Source of the DNA: Apoda limacodes
Lineage: Eukaryota; Arthropoda; Insecta; Lepidoptera; Limacodidae
Direction: 5' to 3'
Assembly: GCA_946406115.1 (NCBI GenBank)
Contig: OX291557.1
Span: forward strand, 1,458,501 to 1,522,500
Length of the DNA stretch: 64,000 nt
The notes below the pieces were generated by a model. That model saw only the letters and a program-made list of their open reading frames with translations, ran no database searches and was not told the origin of the DNA. Made by a program: the position numbers and the translations under genes. This document shows positions 56,713 through 64,000 of the stretch, piece by piece; position 1 is the stretch's first letter; each line of letters opens with the position of its first letter.

Positions 56713-57585
56713 GTGCTTCGCGCTCTTCTGGACCAGGGCTCAGAGGCTTCCTTCGTGACCGCAAGGGCGGTCGAGCTACTGGGTTTGAGAAAAACCAAAA
56801 TCAGCGGAGTGGTCTCTGGGGTTGGTGAGGACAACCAGATGAGTCTAAAGTATATGGTAAGGTTACAAATTAAGTCTAGGTATAATACTTACTTCTCTGT
56901 GCCTGTAAATGCTTATGTATTGAAGTCGTTAACCCGTCGATTGCCAGGTAGAGAAATAAGAGGATTTAATTGGCCTCAGGTTGATAAGATGGATTTAGCT
57001 GACCCCACTTTTGACACGCCAGGCAGGATAGACATCCTACTTGCAAATATTAGTCTGCATGTTACCCGACAAGTAGAAGTAGACAACAACCTTTTAAAGA
57101 AGTTTTGGGAAGTAGAAAATGAATTATACGCAAAACAAAGCATGTGCACTAAGGAGGAAGAAAAATGCGAAGAAATATATCAAGAAACAACAACAAGAGA
57201 TGAAGAAGGGCGGTACATAGTGCAGCTACCTCTAAAGACAAACATTATAGACACTGTTAAAGAATGTAGAAATACTAAGAATCAAGCGATAACAAGGTTT
57301 GAACAACTAGAACGGAAGTTTGCAAGAAATGAGCATCAGAAAGCAGAGTACAAAGGAGTTATAGAAGAGTACTTAAAGTTAGGTCATATGAAGAAGGTTG
57401 AAACAGAGGATAAATGTAATGCTATTTACCTCGCGCATCATGCTGTTATCAGAGAAGAAAAAGACACGTCCAAGGTTCGTGTTGTGTTCGATGCCGCTGC
57501 GAAAGGCTCAAACGGATGTTCCCTAAACAGCAGCATGATGGTAAGCCCTACAATTCAACCAGATCTGCGCAGTCTTATATTTTGA
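56713..57585 (+). pseudogene. BEL/Pao protease and RT N-terminus, 290 codons
   Basis: The reading starts with the aspartic protease (LLDQGSEASFVTARAVELLG; D is the catalytic residue). It passes through a linker and ends with the first RT blocks VVFDAAAKGSNGCSLNSSM and SPTIQPDLRSLIF. It is interrupted at 57585 before the RT palm, which continues in another frame at 57628. Confidence 0.8.
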
Positions 57586-57627
57586 TGGCGATCTCAGAAA
57601 TTCTGCGTTGTTGGTGATATCATTAAC

Positions 57628-58895
57628 ATGTATCGTCAGGTAAGAATGAAAGATGAACACACAGATTTGCAGCGTATAGTGTGGCGAGATGACCCATCTG
57701 AAAGAATAGAAAGTTACAAGCTACTTACTGTGACTTTCGGAACCGCAGCTGCACCATTTCTCGCTGTCCGAACTCTTCAACGTCTGGCTGATGATGAGAA
57801 AGATAACTATCCCCGGGGAGCGGCGGTAGTGAGAAATTCCTTTTATATGGATGATCTTACGACAGGTCACGAAGATCTGAATTAATTGAAGAGGACTTGC
57901 AAGGAAATTAATGACTTGTTGAGAGCAGGAGGTTTCCAGATGCAAAAATGGTCTAGCGACTCTTAAGAACTGCTGAAGGACTTCAAAGACGGCACGAAGA
58001 CTTCGGAACCTGTAAAAGAGAAAAAGGAAATTAAATTAGACAAGATAATAAAAATACTGGGACCTACCTGGGATAGAAAAGACGACACCTTTCGAGTTTC
58101 AGTTAACTTACCAGCAAGCAGGCTTTCTGTAACAATATTATCGGATGTGGCTAGTCTCTTCGATCCTTTTGGATGGCTCTCACCTGTTGTAATAACCGCC
58201 AAAATGATGATCCTGAAATTATGGCTCTGTAGTCTGGGATGGGACGACGAATTACCGTCCGATCTAGTAGATGAGTGGATGTGCTTTCGAGACGAGCTTC
58301 ATGAGTTACAAACTGTGGAGATCCCGCCTTGGATAAAAATATCATCCCGCTGCAAGTGCAGCTCCATGGAGTTGCAGACGCATCGACACTGGCTCTTGCG
58401 GCTGTTGACTATATTAGAGTTGTTGACGAAAACGACGAGTTTCATGTCACGATACTGGCTTCAAAAACAAAAGTAGCGCCGTTGAAACAATTAACCGTCC
58501 CTAGGTTGGAACTGTGTGCGTCAGTTTTGCTGGCAAAGCTTCTACATGAAATTTCAGGATTGTTAAACATACCCATGGACAGGATCTATGCATAGACGGA
58601 TTCTATGGTGGTTCTGTCGTGGTTGCAGTCTCAACCAAGTCGCTGGCAGCTATTTGTTGGCAATAGAGTTTCTAAAATTATCCAGCAAACAGATAATGAC
58701 CGGTGGAGGTATGTTCTGTCAGCAGACAGCCCAGCTGATCTCGCGTCAAGAGGTGTTAAGGCAAGTGATTTAACAAACAATGAGCTTTGGTGGAATGGAC
58801 CCGCATGGTTAAGGGTTAAGGTCACTGAAATGCTTATACCAACTACAATTCCAGGAACTGATTTAGGAGCAAAACGACGTTCCACACTGTATTAG
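57628..58895 (+). pseudogene. BEL/Pao RT palm, RNase H and connection, fragmented
   Basis: 57628-57885 has YRQVRMKDEHTDLQRIVWRD and FYMDDLTTG (catalytic Asp pair). 58147-58345 has SLFDPFGWLSPVVITAKMMI. 58340-58595 has HGVADASTLALAAVDY (RNase H) and TVPRLELCASVLLAKLL. 58605-58895 has LSWLQSQPSRWQLFVGNRV and the pre-integrase NELWWNGPAWLR block. Each segment is in a different frame or separated by a stop. Confidence 0.8.
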
Positions 58896-59149
58896 AGAAC
58901 ACACTTATTTGGGAGAGATTTTCGTCACTGATGAGAATGAGAAGAGTATTACTTCAATGCAAAAGGTTTTAAGATCACAAAAACAAAGATAAGAAGCAAG
59001 ATATTTTGAGTGCTGCTGAATGAATGAAGATGCGTGAGGTATTATCAGAAACTAATTTACAGCCAAGAATTTGAAGACCTGAAAAAGAAAGTAGTAATAA
59101 ATAAAAGTTCGTTAATTAGACTTACACTGTTCTTAGATGTGATTGTGCA

Positions 59150-59866
59150 CAATTATGGAGCGATAATGGCACCAATTTTATTGGTGCAGATAAAGAATTA
59201 GGAGAGATGTGGTCCAAGGGCTATAATAACGTCACCAAAGAGATAGCCGAACTCTTGGCCAACGACAACACAACGGGGCACTTTGCCCCTCCAAAATCTC
59301 GTAACTTTGGAAGCTTATGGGAAAGTGGAATCCAGTCAGCAAAGCGCCATCAGTTAAGAGTTAATGGAACTACAAGATTAACTTATGAAGAAATGTCAAC
59401 TTTACTGACACAAGTTGAGGCGTGTCTAAATTCTCGTCCTCTTCGTCAATTAGATGACACTGTAGATACACTTAACCCCCTTACGCCAGGACACTTTCTT
59501 GTCGGTGAGCCTGTCATCAACCTTCCTGATATTCATTATGAACCCAAAGGTTTACATTTGTTGACTCGCTGGCAACTCGTCCAAACTCAAATGCAAGATT
59601 TTTGGAAGAAGTGGCATTCTGAATATCTTAACACTCTCCAGCAAAGACACAAGTGGCATGACGCAGTACCCTCACCTCCTGAAGGAGATATTGTCATTAT
59701 TAAAGAAGAAGATTCACCGCCGGCTAAGTGGCTGCTAGGAAACATTACGGCACTTCATCCTGGAACAGATAACTTAGTACGCGTAGTAACCGTCAGATGT
59801 AAGGGTGATCACAGTTTAAAACAACCGCTATCTAAATTGATATTATTGCCGAAAACTGCTGATTAA
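59150..59866 (+). pseudogene. BEL/Pao integrase end and C-terminal domain
   Basis: It begins in LWSDNGTNFIGADKELGEM (the second catalytic Asp of the integrase core) and continues in the open frame 59207-59866 with FGSLWESGIQSAKRHQLRV, TLLTQVEACLNSRPL, and the conserved LTPGHFLVGEP, then TRWQLVQTQMQDFWKKWHSE and the chromodomain-like end VVTVRCKGDHSLKQPLSKL. The zinc-binding and first catalytic portions are absent. Confidence 0.85.
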
Positions 59867-59869
59867 TAT

Positions 59870-60190
59870 AGCATCGCTAGTGTTAAATAGTACCTACTGG
59901 TCTATGGTGGGCGGTTTAAATCCATTTTATATTTTGTGTTAGATTTTAAGTAAAATACTGGCAGTGGTTACCTGTTTTCAACACATAAGTACGTTTTGTG
60001 TTATGAACGTGCTTCATTTACTTAAAATAACACTTATTCCATCAACTTTAGAACTATGTTTGTGTATCGAACTTATTACGGACTAAGCCGTGATTTGATG
60101 TATTGAGATAACGGGAACAGTAATTTCGTATAAGTATAACTACCTATCATCAATATAAATAAATACTTTCATATCAAAGATGCAGTCAAA
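59870..60190 (+). other. Probable BEL/Pao 3' LTR region
   Basis: AT-rich sequence immediately after the pol stop. A TGGTGGGCGGTTTAAATCC block lies at about 59905, and AATAAATAAATAC near 60155. No matching 5' copy was identified by eye. Confidence 0.35.
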
Positions 60191-60196
60191 AGATTA

Positions 60197-60268
60197 ACCT
60201 CGAGCCAGGACTTGAACCTGCGACCCTTTCATTCCGTGTAAGTGCTCTACCACTGAGCTACCGAGGCA
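60197..60268 (-). repeat. tRNA-like sequence (pseudo-tRNA or SINE head)
   Basis: On the minus strand GCCTCGGTAGCTCAGTGGTA has a perfect A-box and D-stem (GCTC/GAGC), and GCAGGTTCAAGTCCTGG a good B-box. The acceptor stem pairs only over six bases, the anticodon stem has a mismatch, and the loop lacks U33. That suggests a tRNA-derived repeat or pseudogene rather than a working tRNA. Confidence 0.6.
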
Positions 60269-60607
60269 GAAGTCTGACTGATGAAAATCCCAAAAACATC
60301 TTTGATTTGGAAATACCGTAAAATAAAAACCGTTTCGAACGTTAAACGCAGTGGACGCATACAATATTTTTTTTCCTAAAATTACATAATACGCATACAA
60401 CAAAATTAAGACTTTTGTGTCAGCAAGTTTAGTGTCAAGTACAAGTGATCAGCAGCTGGTTGTTGTGATAATATACTTCTGAGTGACACCCAGCAATTGA
60501 CAAGTTAACCGCTCTTCACCTCTCTGGGGATAAGAGACAGCCTCTTTATTTTTTAACGCATTCACACAACACTGAAATAGTCTATACTAGCTGACCACGG
60601 CATTAAA

Positions 60608-61520
60608 ATGAACATCATACGATCACCAACTGGAAGTCGCATGAGTGCCAGTCGTAGTGGATCTCAACCAAACTTACTAAACACAGAATTTTCGTCTGAT
60701 TTAACAGGCGAATTACAATCAAAAATTGCATCTCGCAATAAGCGTAAACAACTTGATGATAATGAACTCATAAAAACAGAATTAAGCGAAATGCGTAAAG
60801 AACTGTCTCAAATGATGGCAATGTTAACTTCGCTGACGGTAAGTCAGAGTGAGACTGACTAAAATCTCTGAAGACGTAAGCACAATCAAACAACATATAA
60901 CAGATCTCAAAACTACGACAGCCGATTTAAAAACTGAACAGAGTGCTATGAAATCAGAAATAACAAGCCTTGTACAAAAAAACATCAAAAACGAAGAAGC
61001 AGTTAGAATCCTAGGATCTGACGTAGAACAACTTAAAAGTGCATCGAGACCAAGCCTTAGCTCAAATTTGCAGGAAGACATGATGGCTGAACTTCATGAA
61101 CGGGATACAAGAAGCAAAAATGTCATAGTAATTGGTATTCCCGAAACAATATCCACCTCCTACAGTGAAAGGCAAAATGGAAGTTATGAGGGTCTTGAAA
61201 AATATATGATAATGACTGCCCTGAACCTTATAAATTATTACGTCTTGGAAAGTACGACTCCAAAAAATCCAGGCCATTAAAAGTATGTTTCAAATCTGAT
61301 CATACTTCAAAAAATATTCTGCGAAACAAGAAGAACTTAAAATCTGATACTATTAAGATTTACTCCGACCAAACTCCCCGACAGGCTGCCAATCTGAAGG
61401 ATCTTAAAAGGACCTGAAACGGAGATCTGATAATGGTGAGGAGAATCTTGGTATAAAGTACATAAGAGGTATGCCTAAAATTGTCCAAATTCTTCCAAAA
61501 AACTGAAAAATAGAGCAATA
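60608..61520 (+). pseudogene. LINE ORF1 (coiled coil plus nucleic-acid-binding C-terminus)
   Basis: 60608-60862 is the N-terminus; after a frameshift 60849-61280 continues with a long coiled coil (STIKQHITDLKTTTADLKTE) and then ELHERDTRSKNVIVIGIPE, the start of the ORF1 RNA-binding region. 61290-61490 adds SDQTPRQAANLKDLKR and GIKYIRGMPKIVQILP in other frames. The protein would chaperone the LINE RNA. Broken in at least two places. Confidence 0.75.
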
Positions 61521-61689
61521 ATAAAGCACACCTTACCTATCACCGACAGAATAACATATGAATCAACTAACAACTACAAAGACTTGACCATATGCAAAAA
61601 ATCATTTAAAAACTTTATATGCCAATTTACGCAGATCAGTAAAACCCGGCAAATTTGATGAACTTACATGTATTGTACAAAAATTCAGT

Positions 61690-62180
61690 GTCTAACTATA
61701 ACTCATTATATTGACCGAAACGTGGATTAAATCAGACGAGGAAGCTATGAGACTTACAATACCCGGATATACACACTATTACAACTATAGATTAAATACT
61801 AGAGGTGGCGGTGTCTCAATATTTGTTCACGATGACTTGAAACATAATATTATCGAAGATAAGACAGTAAACGATAATCACTTTCTGTGGATACATTTTG
61901 ACAAATTTTCTTTTGATATAGGCGTTGTATACCGAAAACCAGACCACAAACACTTCACGAACTTCTTAAACATCTATTCTGAGCAACTTGAGAAAAAAAG
62001 ATGAGCACTAATGTTCGGGGATTTTAACCTGAATTTCTAGAAGCTGCTGTTGTAAATTACAAAGAAATCCTCAAAGAAACTGGTTTTGAAATTATAAACA
62101 AAATTGATGAGTTTTACTGTACGCGTGAGACCAATACTACGAAATCAGTAATAGATCACGTTTGTTCCAACCTAAAAGAA
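61690..62180 (+). pseudogene. LINE endonuclease domain
   Basis: LTETWIKSDEEAMRLTIPGY (catalytic Glu in TETW), RGGGVSIFVHDDL, GVVYRKP, then after a stop the MFGDFNLNF block (GDFN), and IDHVCSNL instead of the usual SDH region. Fragmented. Confidence 0.75.
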
Positions 62181-62493
62181 CACAATTACAGCTTTTGTGT
62201 AATTAAATCACCAAATTTATTTTGAAGTTAAACAACTTCAACCTAGAACCAACGATAATGTACAGTACACAAAAATTGATTACGACGTTCTGCACAAGAC
62301 TTTTGCAAAAGACGCTTGCAATAACCAGAGAGACCTATATTTGGTACAAGAACAGAAAATACTCCGCAATATTGATAAAAGCAAAATTAGTAGAACAAAA
62401 ATCCACAATCCACCACGACAAGATTGGATAAACGGAGAAATTTTAGGTGAAATAAATGTTAGAAACACATTGTGGCATAAATTAAAAAGAAGT

Positions 62494-62632
62494 TATTAGA
62501 TTTCTGAAGGGTCGGCAACGCGCGAGTGATGCCCGTAGTGTTGCAAGCGTCCATAGGCTACGGTGACCGCTTCCCATCAGGCGGACCGTAGGCTTGTTTG
62601 CCACCTTAGTGGTATAAAAAAAAAAAAAAAAA
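62494..62632 (+). mobile_element. Short LINE 3' end nested in another LINE
   Basis: AAGTTATTAGATTTCTGAAG to the A-run matches the 3' end at 1404-2390. It interrupts the host LINE between LWHKLKR and NPEDQNLKYK; an AAAAAGA repeat on both sides is a likely target-site duplication. Confidence 0.88.
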
Positions 62633-63210
62633 GAACCCTGAGGATCAAAATTTAAAATACAAATTTTTAAAAAACGAAATGAAGTAGCTGTTAACATCCA
62701 GGAAACAAAAAAGCATTACTACCACAAAGTATTTGAGGACTGCAAAAAGAAACCAAAAAAATGTGGACCCTTATAAACAGTCTATGTTACAATAAAGTTA
62801 AAGATGTTCCAGCACCTAGTAAACTCCAAATTTCTCAGGATTCCTTTATTAGTGATGAGAAATTAATTTGTAATGCTTTAAATGATTTTTTTTCATCTAT
62901 TGGTTCGATACTGGCGAGTCAAATACCTAAAAAAACATTCTTATGATCAAAACTCAACAGATTCACACAATACCAATCCGTACTCACTTTCCTCTTTAAC
63001 ACCAACGACAAAAGATGAAGTTGAAAGATTGATTTAAAAATCTAAACTCAGACTCTAGCTCACGTTTTGATGGTATAAATACAAAAAGCATTAAATGTCT
63101 TAAAGAGCTCATTAGTGATGATCTCGCAAATAGTATCAATAAATGTTTGAGCCTAGGAATATTCCCTGATAGTTTAAAAGTAGCTAAAGTTACGCCTGTT
63201 TTTAAATCCG

Positions 63211-63819
63211 GTGCAAAATCAGACCCTGGGAACTATCGCCCAATATCAGTTCTTCCAATTTTTATCCAAAATTTTTGAAAGCATATTATATGATCGTCTT
63301 GAAAAATATCTTGTATCACAAAAATTTCTATATAAGAAACAGTATGGTTTTCGTCCTAAATCTAACACACTGTCGGCTACTATAGATCTTGTTACAAAAA
63401 TTAAAATAAATATTGATACAAAACAATTAGTGCTGGGCGTATTCATTGATTTAAAAAAAGCGTTCGATACCGTAAGTCACGAACTGCTACTTAATAAATT
63501 AAAAAAAATAGGGATATCGGGAATAGCCTACGATATATTTGTATCCTATCTATCAAACAGATATCAGGTAGTTAAACTAGGCTCAAACCAAAGCAATCCG
63601 CGTCACATTATCTGTGGTGTTCCGCAAGGATCGATAATAGGCCCTTTATTATTTTTGATATACATAAACAGCATTCATGAAGTTGGCCTTAAAGGAGATA
63701 TCACTATGTACGCAGATGATACTAGTCTGTTTTATTTCGGTCAAAACATAAACACTATAATTTCAGATGCACAGAACGATTTAAATTTAATAAACGAGTT
63801 GTTTAGTCAAATCTTTTAA
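63211..63819 (+). pseudogene. LINE reverse transcriptase palm, 202 codons
   Basis: FESILYDRLEKYLVSQKFLY, YGFRPKSNTLSATIDL, GVFIDLKKAFDTVSHELLL (catalytic Asp), CGVPQGSIIGPLLFLIYIN and MYADDTSLFYF (catalytic Asp pair). The upstream frame (62980-63250) holds AKVTPVFKSGAKSDPGNYRP, joined by a frameshift. The downstream frame continues past 63819 in another phase to the window end. Confidence 0.87.
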
Positions 63820-64000
63820 TTATAAACATTTCTAAAACAAATTACATAATATTTGCGGCAAAAAATAAAAAGATCCAAAATTACAATGCACTGACCATAA
63901 ACAACAAAGCGATACGGAAGGTAGACGAAGAAAAATATTTGGGATTAATATTAGACAAATATTTGAGTTGGAAGCCGCACATTAAAAAAATTAAATCGTA

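Larger units (their letters stand above)
55396..59866 (+). mobile_element. BEL/Pao LTR retrotransposon, decayed
   Basis: Gag, protease, RT, RNase H and an integrase end are present in order on the + strand, with stops and frameshifts throughout. Landmarks: a Gag N-terminal region (55396-55692), Gag core (55832-56065 and 56094-56501) with a CX2CX3HX4C knuckle, protease LLDQGSEASF (about 56724), RT with VRVVFDAAAK and FYMDDLTTG, RNase H GVADAS, and the BEL/Pao-type C-terminal domain at 59207-59866. No env. Most of the integrase is missing near 59140. The element is not functional. Confidence 0.88.
60600..64000 (+). mobile_element. LINE with ORF1 and ORF2, running off the window end
   Basis: ORF1 is at 60608-61520 in pieces, APE endonuclease at about 61700-62180, linker 62222-62946 (split by a nested LINE copy at 62494-62632), and RT 63000-63819, then further C-terminal sequence (VDEEKYLGLILDKYLSWKPH) to 64000. 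Frameshifts are frequent. It is a jockey/I-like LINE and the only one here with a recognisable ORF1. Confidence 0.87.

Noticed and set aside
54400..60190. LTR pair for the BEL/Pao element
   Set aside because: I could not find a convincing repeat shared between the leader and the region after 59866 by eye. A self-alignment of 54000-55396 against 59866-60600 would decide.
60197..60268. Functional tRNA gene (apparent GGA anticodon)
   Set aside because: Mismatched stems, no U33 and no long variable arm expected of tRNA-Ser.
35556..62632. Idea that the short LINE copies share one precise 5' breakpoint and form a SINE
   Set aside because: The copy at 53232 extends further upstream and the start of 35556 is blurred. 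They look like ordinary 5' truncations.
53890..64000. Remaining SMG1 exons and FATC domain
   Set aside because: I searched for QTVLF-type helices and the terminal GWTAWV-like FATC end and saw neither. They probably lie beyond the window.

Overview
The window looks like insect, most probably lepidopteran (moth or butterfly), nuclear DNA. The background is AT-rich. Two non-autonomous Helitrons carry the CTAG-type end known from Lepidoptera. CR1-like LINEs end in a TTGAATTTGAA-type tail, and tRNA-derived SINEs, BEL/Pao, RTE-like and other LINE fragments fill the rest. I see no prokaryotic feature. The order is an inference from repeat content.

One host gene spans the window on the + strand: SMG1, the PI3K-like kinase that phosphorylates UPF1 in nonsense-mediated mRNA decay. 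I could place ten internal exons by matching translated segments to what I recall of the SMG1 C-terminal half and by splice-site phase: 11476-11717, 22971-24300, 24440-24679, 28305-28495, 32137-32264, 33744-33970, 36018-36145, 41944-42151, 51625-51723 and 53692-53889. They join without a frame break into 2,991 nt (997 codons). They run from the end of the kinase C-lobe through most of the large helical insertion domain. The first exons and the kinase core lie upstream, and the last exons including FATC lie downstream. Nine of the ten exons are GC-rich, encode unusually Ala/Arg-rich protein, and follow UG-rich rather than CU-rich 3' splice-site tracts. The large exon 22971-24300 differs in both respects.

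The other 95% of the window is intron filled with repeats. 1-11475: a jockey-like LINE fragment (minus), an RTE tail with a 19-bp minisatellite, a mariner-like remnant, a MITE, 25-bp and 50-bp tandem arrays, and a CR1-like LINE (minus). 11718-22970: a 0.53-kb repeat, a CR1-like LINE (plus), a solo LTR, a Helitron, a long foldback element and a 0.6-kb tandem duplication containing a LINE 3' end. 24680-36017: an inverted satellite with alternating 104/93-bp monomers, a Helitron-like element, an unclassified 1.4-kb repeat island, LINE remnants and a minisatellite split by a LINE. 36146-51624: a decayed LINE holding a SINE, a second SINE split by a CR1-like LINE beside exon 41944-42151, a Helitron (minus), LINE fragments, a solo LTR, a LINE split by 2.1 kb, a MITE, a hAT remnant and a 34-bp array. 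51724-64000: a mariner-like remnant, a decayed BEL/Pao retrotransposon with most of its integrase missing, a tRNA-like sequence, and a LINE with ORF1 and ORF2 that runs off the end and holds a short nested LINE copy.

No bacterial-style system, CRISPR or operon is present. The most original observation is the pairing of UG-rich acceptors with GC-rich, alanine-drifted exons in SMG1. All homology calls are by eye from the translations, so clade names for the elements are tentative.
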